A stretch of 64,000 nucleotides of DNA from Kluyvera intermedia (GTDB taxonomy: Bacteria; Pseudomonadota; Gammaproteobacteria; Enterobacterales; Enterobacteriaceae). The DNA lies in NCBI RefSeq assembly GCF_021440345.1, contig NZ_JAKCNS010000019.1:1-64000 (forward strand), given 5' to 3'. Within the stretch, counting starts at the first letter, position 1, and each line of letters starts with the position of its first letter. This document shows positions 47,466 to 55,639 of the stretch, one piece after another. The position numbers and the translations under genes were made by a program. The notes beneath the pieces were generated by a model. It worked only from the letters and a program-made list of their open reading frames with translations. It made no database searches and had not been told where the DNA came from.

Positions 47466-48580
47466 GCGCTTTTCTCCTTGTTAAGAACTTCAGCAATACG
47501 GCGGGAGACGATCTCCAGCTGCTGCGCGTCCACGCTGCGGACATCGGCTTCGATGATGCCTTCGTTGGCCTTGTAGCCACGGAAATAGATGGCGTATTCG
47601 CCCTGCTTCAGCGCGCTCACCAGTTCTCCGGTGGCGATGCCGGTCACGGCTTCATCAAATTTGATTTCCGCACGCGCGATGTCACGCCCGGCGCTATCCC
47701 ACACAACGCGCGCGGTAACACCGTTTAACGTATTCAGTTGCTCAATGAATGGGGTCATTTTGGCCACCATCTCATCGCCGCTCTCTTTGCGCGCCGTCAG
47801 ATAATGTTCAATGGCGCAGGTCAGCCCCAGAATGCCTTCTTTGCCCACTTTCATGGCACGGCCGATGCCCATCGACTGGCGCTTCACCCACTCAACGTAC
47901 TGGGTTTTACCAATCACCAGCCCGCTGGTTGGCCCTTCAATCGCCTTCGCGCCGCTGTAGATAACCAGATCCGCGCCAACGCGGTAATAGCACTGCAAAT
48001 CTTCTTCCGCGGCCGCATCCACGATCAGCGGCAGATTATGATGACGCGCCACCACCGCCGCTTGTTCAACGCTGAGCATGCTTTTCTGTACGCAGTGGTG
48101 TGATTTGATATACAGAATCGCCGCCGTACGCGGGGTGATCGCCGCCGCCAGCTGTTCTGCGGAACATTCGTTCGCATAGCCCGCTTCCACCAGCTTGCCG
48201 CCGCCCAGCGCCACCATGGTGCCCACCGGTGCGCCAAAGTTCACGTTGTGGCCTTTTGGCAGCACGATTTCGTTATTCTCAATTGGCGTGACGTGGAGGT
48301 TTTCCAGCAGCCAGTCGCTGTCTTTGACCAGCACCGCCGCCACCGACTGCGCGATACCCGCCGAGGCGCAGGAGACGACGGTCGCCCCTTCTACGTCCAG
48401 CAGTTTGGCAATGTAATCACCGGTTTTGTTGACCAGATCTTTCATCTCAAAATACTGATTCATCCCCGCCATTGCGGCGTCCACCACTTCCGGACGCGGC
48501 GTAGAGACGCCCAGCGCCGTCATGCGGCCGGAGGTATTAATGACTTGTTTTAAATTGTACTTCTCAAAAATTGAAGGCAT
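47462..48580 (-). CDS. dgaE: PLP-dependent ammonia-lyase, DgaE-like (SelA fold)
   Basis: A 372-residue fold-type I PLP enzyme. The PLP lysine is in YSGAKAIEGPTSG (about residue 210), with the family opening NTSGRMTALGVSTPRPEVVD. Its best-known relative, DgaE of Salmonella, eliminates ammonia from D-glucosaminate-6-phosphate to give KDGP, the substrate of DgaF. The start overlaps the amidohydrolase stop by 17 bases. The exact sugar acid used here is not known. Confidence 0.85.
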   Translation of the reverse strand: MPSIFEKYNLKQVINTSGRMTALGVSTPRPEVVDAAMAGMNQYFEMKDLVNKTGDYIAKLLDVEGATVVSCASAGIAQSVAAVLVKDSDWLLENLHVTPIENNEIVLPKGHNVNFGAPVGTMVALGGGKLVEAGYANECSAEQLAAAITPRTAAILYIKSHHCVQKSMLSVEQAAVVARHHNLPLIVDAAAEEDLQCYYRVGADLVIYSGAKAIEGPTSGLVIGKTQYVEWVKRQSMGIGRAMKVGKEGILGLTCAIEHYLTARKESGDEMVAKMTPFIEQLNTLNGVTARVVWDSAGRDIARAEIKFDEAVTGIATGELVSALKQGEYAIYFRGYKANEGIIEADVRSVDAQQLEIVSRRIAEVLNKEKSA

Positions 48581-49697
48581 TTTCCGCGCTCCCTTGTTCG
48601 GTCAAATAGCCCTTGCCCGCGCGAATCGCGGCAAGCGGCAGCAGAATCTTGTCAGCCTGAAGGCTCTCTTTTTCGGCATCCACCAACAGCGTCGGCGTGG
48701 ATGCGAGAGTGAACAGCGTGAGATCGGCGTCATAGCCAACTTCCAGCCGCCCTTTGTGAGACAAACGTAGCCCGTCGGCGGCCTGTGAAGTCACGCAGGC
48801 GATGACCTGCGGCAGCGACATGCCGATGGCGAGGAATTTTGACATCACCAGCGCCAGCGAGCGCACCGGGCCGTCGATGCGGTTGCGGCAATAAATATCG
48901 GAGCTGATGGTGTCGGGCAGAATACCCATCGCAATCGCCCGCCGCGCCACTTCAAAACTGAAGCTGGCGGTGCCATGGCCGACATCAAGGCGTACGCCGC
49001 GCTTTAAGGCACGTACGATGGAACTGCGTAGCTCGCCTTCCGGCGTCAAAATACGGTTAGGTTTGCCGTTATAGCAGTGAGTAATGATGTCGCCTGAGCT
49101 CAACAGTTCGGCAATTTCATCGAGGTTTGGCGGGTTGTTGCCGATGTGCACCATCAACGGCAGATCGCCGTTTTGCTGCTGAATGACTTTCGCCCGCTCC
49201 AGTGGCGTAATGCCGTTTTCACCGACCACGCTGCTGCTCATGCGCGCTTTCAGGCCGACGATAAAGTCCGGATGACGCTGCACGGCCTGTTTCACCGCAT
49301 CGGCATCGATATTGGCCATATTGGCCAACTCGTTCTGCGCAATCAGCCCGACGCGGGAGATATTGAGCAGCGCATAGACATCGGTCGCCGCCTGACGGGT
49401 GAGCTGATAAAAATCGTCCACATCGTCGGCACCGGTACTGCCGGCATCAATCACGGTGGTGACGCCGGTGGCAATGCCGACGCTGTCCGGCTGGTCGTGG
49501 TAAATCGGTGAGTTGGGGTAGCAGTGAACGTGGGAGTCAATCCAGCCCGCGCTGACGTAATAGTTGCCGTCCAGCTCGATGGTTTTGTGCGAGGGCGCGC
49601 TAATCTCGCCCAGCGCCGCGATTTTCCCGTCCTGGATGGCGATATCAGTGAGGGTATCGTCGACGAGGCGCGCACGGCGCAGGAGTAAATCAAACAT
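48564..49697 (-). CDS. Amidohydrolase/deacetylase-family metallohydrolase
   Basis: A 377-residue TIM-barrel amidohydrolase, dihydroorotase-like. Metal ligands visible are HVH in WIDSHVHCYP (about residue 57), a probable carboxylated lysine in VGLKARMSSS, histidines in MVHIGNNPP and THCYNG, and the aspartate in SSDIYC. Family members are annotated as deacetylases. With DgaE and DgaF it would remove an acyl group from an acylamino sugar acid to expose the amine for elimination. Start chosen at the first ATG after AGGAGAGAGA. Confidence 0.85.
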   Translation of the reverse strand: MFDLLLRRARLVDDTLTDIAIQDGKIAALGEISAPSHKTIELDGNYYVSAGWIDSHVHCYPNSPIYHDQPDSVGIATGVTTVIDAGSTGADDVDDFYQLTRQAATDVYALLNISRVGLIAQNELANMANIDADAVKQAVQRHPDFIVGLKARMSSSVVGENGITPLERAKVIQQQNGDLPLMVHIGNNPPNLDEIAELLSSGDIITHCYNGKPNRILTPEGELRSSIVRALKRGVRLDVGHGTASFSFEVARRAIAMGILPDTISSDIYCRNRIDGPVRSLALVMSKFLAIGMSLPQVIACVTSQAADGLRLSHKGRLEVGYDADLTLFTLASTPTLLVDAEKESLQADKILLPLAAIRAGKGYLTEQGSAENAFNF

Positions 49698-49734
49698 CTC
49701 TCTCTCCTGTAAAAATGGGAGGAGGCGTTAGCGG

Positions 49735-49767
49735 CTTATCCGGCCGGTCTGTTTTGGCCGGATAAGC
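49735..49767. repeat. REP-type palindrome inside the operon
   Basis: CTTATCCGGCC and GGCCGGATAAG form an 11-base stem around GGTCTGTTTT. It lies between the DUF4310-like and amidohydrolase genes and probably shapes differential expression of the two halves. Confidence 0.85.
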
Positions 49768-49783
49768 GCTATGCCATTGGCAC

Positions 49784-50428
49784 TTAGCTAATCGCCACCG
49801 GGAAGATAGAACCCAGCAGCATGGCGCCAAGGATCGCGCCGCCGGTAATCGGCTTCTGCCAGATGTAGAAGAGAAGCGCGCCGACCAGCGAACCGATGCC
49901 GATAGGAATGGAAGCGGTCATCGCGCTTAAGATAATCAACGGGCCCAGGAAGCGGCCTGAGGCGTTACCCGCGCCCATCATCACGTCCGCACCGTAGGTG
50001 GAGTCGCTCTGGTTGATGGTGAACTTACGCGCCAGAATAATGATGTAGCCAATCGCCAGACCAATCACCAGACCGGTAATCAGGGAGGCGATAAAGTTGG
50101 TCACCGGGAACATAATGCCCGCGCCCAGCAGCAGCGCCGGAACGCCGAGGCCAACACCGGTCTGGATAGCGCCGCCGATATCGAGGATCCCCACCAGCGA
50201 ACCTTCGATGATACGGGCGAACAGGAAGCTCGCGCCAAACGCCGCCACCGCGCCGTAGGCACCGGTATCAATCCCAGCTTTTAACATTGCCACGAAGGCC
50301 ACTTCGTTAAACGCGCCGATACCGTACAGGTAGTACATGTGTGTCCCGGCAAAGACGCCGGAGGAAAGCAGGCCAACGAAGATCGGGAACGACCAGTCGG
50401 CATACCAAAACCCTTTATTTTGTTCCAT
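49784..50428 (-). CDS. DUF4310-like membrane protein, putative permease subunit
   Basis: A 214-residue protein with about six to seven hydrophobic segments (SFPIFVGLLSSGVFAGTHMY, then FVAMLKAG..., GVPALLLGAGIMFPVTNFIA, LITGLVIGLAIGYIIILA, and two near the end), rich in glycine. I recognise it as DUF4310 from its operon partners and composition. It likely forms a transporter with the DUF4311-like protein encoded 12 bases upstream. Biochemical function is not described to my knowledge. Confidence 0.75.
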   Translation of the reverse strand: MEQNKGFWYADWSFPIFVGLLSSGVFAGTHMYYLYGIGAFNEVAFVAMLKAGIDTGAYGAVAAFGASFLFARIIEGSLVGILDIGGAIQTGVGLGVPALLLGAGIMFPVTNFIASLITGLVIGLAIGYIIILARKFTINQSDSTYGADVMMGAGNASGRFLGPLIILSAMTASIPIGIGSLVGALLFYIWQKPITGGAILGAMLLGSIFPVAIS

Positions 50429-50440
50429 GTCAGGCTCCCG

Positions 50441-51217
50441 TTATTTGCCGCTGATTGAGCTGTGGATCAGATCCAGCCAATTCGGCACGGTCAGGTGGAA
50501 GGATTCGATCATCTTCATGTCGAAGCCGCGGAAGAAGGCGCTCAGGACGAACAGTGCAACGATGGCAGCCATCATCACCTTGGTGACGCGATGCCAGCCG
50601 CTCTCTTCCACACCCTTACCAATCAGAATACCCAGCACCAGGCCCGGTACCGCGTTACCCATAATCAGCTGCGCTGCGCCACCGAAAATGGTCGCCCAGA
50701 AGCCTGATTTCTTACCGGCATCAATCGCCGCCAGCCAGAAGATCACCGGCATCACGGTGTTCACCAGCAGGTTTGCCGCCGGAACCAGTACCTTAATGGC
50801 AGTGACCTGCAGCGCCTGCGGCACGGAGGAGGCCGTCAGGTTAAGGAAGGCCACGACGATCATGCCGATCACGCCGCAGGCAATCGCCATTTTCTTCGGA
50901 TCGTGCAGCGTCTCACCGACGTTGCGGTTTTTGATCATCAGCGCCGCCGCGCCCCAGTTCGGGATAATGCGGTGATCGACGTCCTGGGTGAAGGAACCTG
51001 CTGCAACGGAAGAAGCCCAGGCGTTAAAGAAGAAGCCGAGGCCAAAGGAGAAGTGGGAAGCCGGATCGCCTTCACAGGAGTTCAGCTCGCCCAATGTACG
51101 AAATGCGCCCATCCCTTGGGTGGTGGGCGCATGAAACATGCGTGCCGCTCCGGCGCCCACGCCGACGCCAACCAGGCCGCCGATGATGAGCGATTTTATT
51201 AAAATTATCAGGAACAT
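50441..51217 (-). CDS. DUF4311-like membrane protein, putative permease subunit
   Basis: A 258-residue polytopic protein. It opens MFLIILIKSLIIGGLVGVGV, a glycine-rich first helix, then a polar conserved block with GELNSCEGDPASHFSFGLGF and QDVDHRIIPNWG, then about five further membrane segments. The conserved polar block between helices is unusual for a permease and could bind substrate. Partner of the DUF4310-like protein. AGGG precedes the start. Confidence 0.75.
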   Translation of the reverse strand: MFLIILIKSLIIGGLVGVGVGAGAARMFHAPTTQGMGAFRTLGELNSCEGDPASHFSFGLGFFFNAWASSVAAGSFTQDVDHRIIPNWGAAALMIKNRNVGETLHDPKKMAIACGVIGMIVVAFLNLTASSVPQALQVTAIKVLVPAANLLVNTVMPVIFWLAAIDAGKKSGFWATIFGGAAQLIMGNAVPGLVLGILIGKGVEESGWHRVTKVMMAAIVALFVLSAFFRGFDMKMIESFHLTVPNWLDLIHSSISGK

Positions 51218-51238
51218 AGTCTGACCCTTTGGTAAAAA

Positions 51239-51538
51239 TCAGGTTTGCGCGACGAAATCCACTTTATCGATATCAATGGCGGTCACGTTGACGGTAACGT
51301 CCAGCTCCACGCTGTACGCACGTCGTTCACGGCGTAAAAAGAAAAACAGGAAAGCTTCTTTTCGTACCGCTTCACGCGCATGAACAACCGCCACGTCCTG
51401 TGGCTCAATACGCAATAAGATGTGCGATGATGTTTTCATCACCGCGGCCTGCACATGGTTCAGGGCATCGGCGAACGCCCGCGTTTTGCTCTCGCCTTTG
51501 CCCGTGACCCTCACCGTGGTGGTGAATTGCTCTTTCAT
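51239..51538 (-). CDS. DUF4312-like small protein
   Basis: A 99-residue soluble protein (MKEQFTTTVRVTGKGESKTR...) with alternating beta-strand pattern and a basic FFFLRRERRAYS stretch at about 68-80. No catalytic motif is visible. An upstream GTG at 51544 would overlap the preceding stop as GTGA and add two residues; either start is possible. Conserved position in the putative transporter set suggests an accessory or regulatory subunit. Confidence 0.7.
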   Translation of the reverse strand: MKEQFTTTVRVTGKGESKTRAFADALNHVQAAVMKTSSHILLRIEPQDVAVVHAREAVRKEAFLFFFLRRERRAYSVELDVTVNVTAIDIDKVDFVAQT

Positions 51539-51540
51539 GT

Positions 51541-51903
51541 TCACGCGCCGTACTTCTTCTTCCAGGCTTCTACCAGGCGCTCGCCCAGCTCTTCTTTATC
51601 CATAAAGCCGAAGCCCAGCACGTTGAAACCTTCGTTGATGGCGGTCACGCCCTCTTCAACCGAACGCATGCCGTATTTCGCTTTGTAGCCATGCTTGTTT
51701 TGCGCGGTGATGGCGCCTGCGCCGCCGCTGCCGCAGAAGGAGATGCCGAAGGTGGCGTTTTCCGTTTTCATCATGTCGCCAAGCTTCATGTCGGCGGCGA
51801 CGCCCGGTACCACGACTGCACGAGCACCGGCTTTTTCCGCGCCAGCGGCAACTTTTTGTCCTTTACCCAGGCGGTCGCCAATTACTACGGTGATCTGTTC
51901 CAT
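51541..51903 (-). CDS. Glycine-rich SFCGS-motif protein
   Basis: A 120-residue soluble protein with the diagnostic SFCGSGGAGAITAQ segment at about residues 74-87. It opens ITVVIGDRLGKGQKVAAGAE, a nucleotide- or sugar-binding-like beta-loop-alpha. The single conserved cysteine in a glycine-rich loop recalls, but does not prove, an EIIB phospho-cysteine loop. GGAGC precedes the ATG and the gene starts 10 bases after the PRD gene. Role unknown; probably the cytoplasmic part of the transporter. Confidence 0.75.
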   Translation of the reverse strand: MEQITVVIGDRLGKGQKVAAGAEKAGARAVVVPGVAADMKLGDMMKTENATFGISFCGSGGAGAITAQNKHGYKAKYGMRSVEEGVTAINEGFNVLGFGFMDKEELGERLVEAWKKKYGA

Positions 51904-51913
51904 GTGTTGCTCC

Positions 51914-52252
51914 TTACAGGTTTTCTTTTGCGACTTCGAAGTGGACGGACAGTAGCCAGGCCTCTTCTTTTGGCAGATTGCCGAATTCCGCGACCACGTC
52001 GCGAGCCAGATTCATTGAGTCTTCTGATATTTCTTCAAACAGGCTGGCGTCCACTTCCGGCAGCGGTTCACCGCTGATTGAACGATGGGCCATGGCCCGC
52101 ACGTGGGACGTCAACATTTGCTCCTGCACGTCGTTGGGGGTGATACCGCGTTGGCGTAACAGTGTGAACACCTGCTTAAGCATCTTGTCTGCCAGCTGTT
52201 CGGTCTGTGCCGCCTGCTCCCCTGCGTCGTGTATTACCGCTCCGTTATTCAC
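51914..52252 (-). CDS. Free-standing PRD-domain protein
   Basis: A 112-residue single PTS-regulation domain with no DNA-binding part. Candidate phospho-histidines are in LTSHVRAMAHRS and LLSVHFEVAKEN, at the two places PRD domains carry them. I chose the GTG at 52252 with GCGGGG upstream. A longer in-frame start would read through the operator palindrome and give implausible sequence. First gene of the operon. It may report PTS phosphorylation state to the transporter or to the large PRD regulator at the other end. Confidence 0.72.
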   Translation of the reverse strand: MNNGAVIHDAGEQAAQTEQLADKMLKQVFTLLRQRGITPNDVQEQMLTSHVRAMAHRSISGEPLPEVDASLFEEISEDSMNLARDVVAEFGNLPKEEAWLLSVHFEVAKENL

Positions 52253-52321
52253 TCGTGTTACCCCGCTAATGTCTCTGGGGATAAAACTAACGTTGGGGGC
52301 GAGGAGTTTGTAGCGAGTTGT

Positions 52322-52341
52322 TTTCCACTTCGAAGTGGAAA
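52322..52341. promoter_or_regulatory. Perfect 20-base palindrome in operon control region
   Basis: TTTCCACTTCGAAGTGGAAA reads the same on both strands. It lies 70 bases upstream of the PRD gene, between it and the CRP site, where it would overlap or flank the promoter. A likely operator for a dimeric regulator. Confidence 0.7.
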
Positions 52342-52354
52342 GGCAGACGGACTG

Positions 52355-52370
52355 GGTGATCTGATTCACA
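52355..52370. promoter_or_regulatory. CRP site of the catabolic operon
   Basis: On the minus strand TGTGAATCAGATCACC matches TGTGA-N6-TCACA in nine of ten positions. It is centred about 110 bases before the first gene, so the operon should be under catabolite control. Confidence 0.75.
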
Positions 52371-52371
52371 T

Positions 52372-52415
52372 ATTCATCACGAATCTCACGATTTCGATAT
52401 ATTCGCGTGATGAAT
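52372..52415. promoter_or_regulatory. Ten-base inverted repeat upstream of the CRP site
   Basis: ATTCATCACG (52372-52381) and CGTGATGAAT (52406-52415) are perfect inverted copies 24 bases apart, starting next to the CRP site. It could be a second operator. Confidence 0.55.
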
Positions 52416-52539
52416 GTCACGGATGCGGGGCAAGGCGATAGGAAAAGCGAATGGCAAAACGAAGGTCAAAAGTGTGAAGCGGACGGAGTTTTGGCGGTGG
52501 AAAGCGGGAAACGTCGGCTGACGCTTCCCGGGAAAATGC

Positions 52540-52926
52540 TTAGCGGTACTTCTTGTGGTAAGTGTTGCGGGTGGTTTTAAACTCTTCGGCCGCAGCCTGA
52601 GCTTCTTTGATTTTGCCTTCGTTTGCCAGCTTCAGCGCACCGTCAATCTGGCCGATAAGGATATCGAAACCGTGGCGGAAGTCTTTCATTTCCGGGCTAT
52701 CAGCCGCTTTGCCTTCCAGCTTCGGCGGGGTCTCTTTTTGCGCATCGACGGCAGCGGTACGCATCTTGTTCAGCGCGCCTTTCAGCTCGCCCGCATCGGA
52801 GGTTTTCTGCACGACCTGCAGATTTTCCGCCAGCGTATCCATATCTTCGCCGAGGTCAGCAAAGGCCGAAGCCGAGCCGAGGGCTAAAGCAGAGACAGCC
52901 AGCATCGCTAACAGTTTTTTACGCAT
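52540..52926 (-). CDS. cybC: Soluble cytochrome b562
   Basis: A 128-residue periplasmic four-helix-bundle haem protein. The signal peptide ends [11 protein letters not shown]. Haem ligands are the methionine of DLGEDM and the histidine of RNTYHKKYR at the C-terminus. Electron-transfer role; physiological partner unknown. Confidence 0.94.
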   Translation of the reverse strand: MRKKLLAMLAVSALALGSASAFADLGEDMDTLAENLQVVQKTSDAGELKGALNKMRTAAVDAQKETPPKLEGKAADSPEMKDFRHGFDILIGQIDGALKLANEGKIKEAQAAAEEFKTTRNTYHKKYR

Positions 52927-52988
52927 TGCTCACTTCCTTTTTTATTATTTAAGCAAAACGGGCGCAGCAGGATGCGCCCTAAACGTGA

Positions 52989-54329
52989 TTACTGGCCGGC
53001 GATTTTCATCTCCGGTAACAGTACGGAACCACACTGGATATTACTCCGTGTCTCAATATCGTCGGCAATAGTGACCATATTGCGCCACATATCTTTCAGG
53101 TTGCCGGCGATGGTGATTTCACTTACCGGGTACTGAATTTCGCCGTTTTCAACCCAAAAACCGGATGCGCCGCGGGAGTAATCGCCGGTGATGCCGCTAA
53201 CACCCTGCCCCATCAGTTCGGTGACGACAAGACCCGTGCCCATCTCTTTAAGCAACTTTTCAAAACTCAGGCCGCGGCCCTTGATGCGCCAGTTATGGAT
53301 GCCACCCGCATGGCCGGTGCTCTTCAGACCCAGCTTACGCGCAGAATAATTGGTCAGCAGCCACTGCGTCAGCACGCCATCTTTAATGATGTCGCGACGT
53401 TCGGTACGCACGCCCTCGCCGTCGAACGGCGTCGAGGCCAGCCCTTTCAGCAGATGCGGATGCTCTTCGATGGTCAGCCACTCCGGCAGAATTTGTTCGC
53501 CCAGCGAGTCGAGCAGGAAGGTGGATTTACGGTACACCGAGCTGCCGGCAATCGCCCCGACTAAATGGCCAAACAGGCCGGTAGCCACTTCATTGGCGAA
53601 AATCACCGGCGCCTGCATGGTGGACAGCTTGCGCGGAGCCAGGCGTGACAAGGTGCGACGCGCGCACTCTTCGCCAACCCATTCCGGCGATTGCAGATCG
53701 CCCAGCGCACGACCGATGGTGTAAGCATAGTCACGCTCCATATCGCCATTGGCTTCAGCAATCACGCAGCTGGAGAGCGAATGACGGGTCGAGCAGTAGC
53801 TTTGCAGCATGCCGTGGCTGTTACCAAATACCTTGATACCGTAGTGGCTGTTGAAGCTGCCGCCTTCGGTATTGGTGATACGCTTGTCCGCTTTCAGGGA
53901 AGCCTGTTCAGCGCGAGCCGCCATTTCAATGGCTTCGTCCGGGGAGACTTCCGCCGGGTGGAACAGGTCAAGATCCGGGGCCTCAAACGCCAGCAGATCT
54001 TTGTCCGCCACGCCAGCACACGGGTCTGGCGAGGTGTAGCGCGCGATATCCAGCGCCGCCTGCACGGTGCGGGCAATGGCTTCCGGACTCAGGTCGGTTG
54101 AAGAAGCGCTGCCTTTGCGATTCTGGTGATAAACGGTGATCCCGAGCGCGCCATCGCTATTAAATTCGACGTTTTCAACTTCGCCGTAACGGGTGCTGAC
54201 GCCAATACCGGTGGTCTTGCTGACCGCGACTTCTGCACCGTCTGATTGGCTGGCTGCCAGCTCTAACGCCATGGAGACCGCTTTTTCCAGCGCAATACGT
54301 TGTTCCGCAACTTGTGTGATCACTTTCAT
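52989..54329 (-). CDS. pmbA: Metalloprotease PmbA/TldE
   Basis: A 446-residue partner of TldD in the heterodimeric protease that matures microcin B17 and degrades CcdA. It opens [20 protein letters not shown] and ends MKIAGQ as in E. coli. PmbA lacks the zinc motif of TldD, which is normal for this subunit. Divergent from yjgA. Confidence 0.94.
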   Translation of the reverse strand: MKVITQVAEQRIALEKAVSMALELAASQSDGAEVAVSKTTGIGVSTRYGEVENVEFNSDGALGITVYHQNRKGSASSTDLSPEAIARTVQAALDIARYTSPDPCAGVADKDLLAFEAPDLDLFHPAEVSPDEAIEMAARAEQASLKADKRITNTEGGSFNSHYGIKVFGNSHGMLQSYCSTRHSLSSCVIAEANGDMERDYAYTIGRALGDLQSPEWVGEECARRTLSRLAPRKLSTMQAPVIFANEVATGLFGHLVGAIAGSSVYRKSTFLLDSLGEQILPEWLTIEEHPHLLKGLASTPFDGEGVRTERRDIIKDGVLTQWLLTNYSARKLGLKSTGHAGGIHNWRIKGRGLSFEKLLKEMGTGLVVTELMGQGVSGITGDYSRGASGFWVENGEIQYPVSEITIAGNLKDMWRNMVTIADDIETRSNIQCGSVLLPEMKIAGQ

Positions 54330-54435
54330 CGTCTAAGCCATAATCTGAGGTAAAGTTAAATGAAGTCTAACAGAGAACCCTTTCTCAGTATGCGCTCAAG
54401 CTGTTAGTATTAGCCTCTTTTTTAAGGAGCCTGAA

Positions 54436-54987
54436 ATGACAAAGCAGCCCGAAGACTGGCTCGACGAAGTCCCCGGTGATGATATCGAGGACGAAGATGA
54501 TGAAATTATCTGGGTCAGCAAGAGTGAAATTAAACGTGATGCCGAAGAGCTGAAAAAGCTCGGGGCAGAGCTGGTCTCCCTGGGTAAAAACGCCCTGGAT
54601 AAAATCCCGCTGGACGCCGACCTGCGCGCCGCCATTGAACTGGCGCAGCGTATTAAGATGGAAGGCCGCCGCCGCCAGCTGCAGCTGATTGGTAAAATGC
54701 TGCGCCAGCGCGACGTAGAACCTTTCCGTCAGGCGCTGGACAAGCTGAAAAACCGTCACAACCAGCAGGTTGTTCTGTTCCATAAACTGGAACAGCTGCG
54801 CGACCGTATGATTGAAGGTGGGGATGAAGCGGTTGAAGAGGTGCTGAACCTCTGGCCAGACGCTGACCGCCAGCAGCTGCGTTCGCTGGTGCGTAACGCC
54901 AAAAAAGAGAAGGCCGGTAACAAGCCGCCAAAATCCTCTCGTCAGATTTTCCAGTATCTGCGCGAACTGGCTGAACAGCAGGATTAA
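54436..54987 (+). CDS. yjgA: Ribosome biogenesis factor DarP (YjgA)
   Basis: A 183-residue, highly charged helical protein that associates with the 50S precursor. It opens [20 protein letters not shown]; the later basic helical part would bind rRNA. GGAG lies upstream. Matches E. coli YjgA in length and place. Confidence 0.94.
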   Translation: MTKQPEDWLDEVPGDDIEDEDDEIIWVSKSEIKRDAEELKKLGAELVSLGKNALDKIPLDADLRAAIELAQRIKMEGRRRQLQLIGKMLRQRDVEPFRQALDKLKNRHNQQVVLFHKLEQLRDRMIEGGDEAVEEVLNLWPDADRQQLRSLVRNAKKEKAGNKPPKSSRQIFQYLRELAEQQD

Positions 54988-55000
54988 GTCTCTTAAAAAC

Positions 55001-55024
55001 GCCCTCTTCCGAGGGCATTTTTTT
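55001..55024 (+). terminator. Terminator after yjgA
   Basis: GCCCTC/GAGGGC stem with four-base loop and a run of seven T residues. Confidence 0.85.
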
Positions 55025-55029
55025 ATCGA

Positions 55030-55560
55030 CTACAGCGCCATCACTATCTGGCGCAAATCATCGTTAAAGCGCTGATAATACGCAGCATCAATCGCCTGCG
55101 GATAGCTCAACACAATCAATTCATGGTCAGCGATACCGGCGTGGTACGTCGGGTGCGCGTGCGGCCACGGGTTGGCGCTAAACCCCATTCCTTCATAAAA
55201 ACGCAGACGCTTATGGGCAATCTCAGTGGTCAGCGGGTCGATTTCCAGCACGGTGAGCGGCGCGCGCATCAGAATCTGCCCCAGCAGACGTTTCCCGTAG
55301 CCCTGCGAACGCAGCGTGCTGTCCACCGCCAGATGTTCAATATAGCTGTAGCCATCAAACGCCCATGTCCCACTCATGCCAATAAACTGTTCACCGTCAA
55401 ACCAGGCTTCCAGCGCATAGTGCGGGTCGCCCAGCGCGCGCTGCTTGGCCGCTAACTCCCGCTGTTCATGCCAGGGAAAAGCCTGCTCATACAGCGCTTC
55501 AACACGAGGGAAAAGGGGTGATTGCGTTGAAGTCAGTTTCTGTGACGTTAACCTTTCCAT
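55030..55560 (-). CDS. GNAT acetyltransferase
   Basis: A 176-residue GNAT-fold protein. The acetyl-CoA loop is RSQGYGKRLLGQIL (about residues 93-106) and the substrate half holds IEHLAVDSTL. No close named relative recognised; E. coli has no gene in this spot. Convergent with yjgA and downstream of mpl, from which a terminator separates it. Confidence 0.8.
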   Translation of the reverse strand: MERLTSQKLTSTQSPLFPRVEALYEQAFPWHEQRELAAKQRALGDPHYALEAWFDGEQFIGMSGTWAFDGYSYIEHLAVDSTLRSQGYGKRLLGQILMRAPLTVLEIDPLTTEIAHKRLRFYEGMGFSANPWPHAHPTYHAGIADHELIVLSYPQAIDAAYYQRFNDDLRQIVMAL

Positions 55561-55587
55561 GTCCGGTCCTTGCTGAAATCAGGAAAT

Positions 55588-55616
55588 AAAAAAGCCAACC
55601 GGTTTCCCGATTGGCT
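55588..55616 (-). terminator. Terminator after mpl
   Basis: On the minus strand AGCCAATCGG and CCGGTTGGCT form a near-perfect stem with loop GAAA and six T residues. Confidence 0.85.
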
Positions 55617-55639
55617 GAGGAGAAACCTGAGCGATCAGA

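Noticed and set aside
51925-51945. ACTTCGAAGTGGA inside the PRD gene, resembling half of the 20-base operator palindrome
   Set aside because: It encodes the conserved SVHFEVA residues and is not a complete palindrome; probably coincidence.
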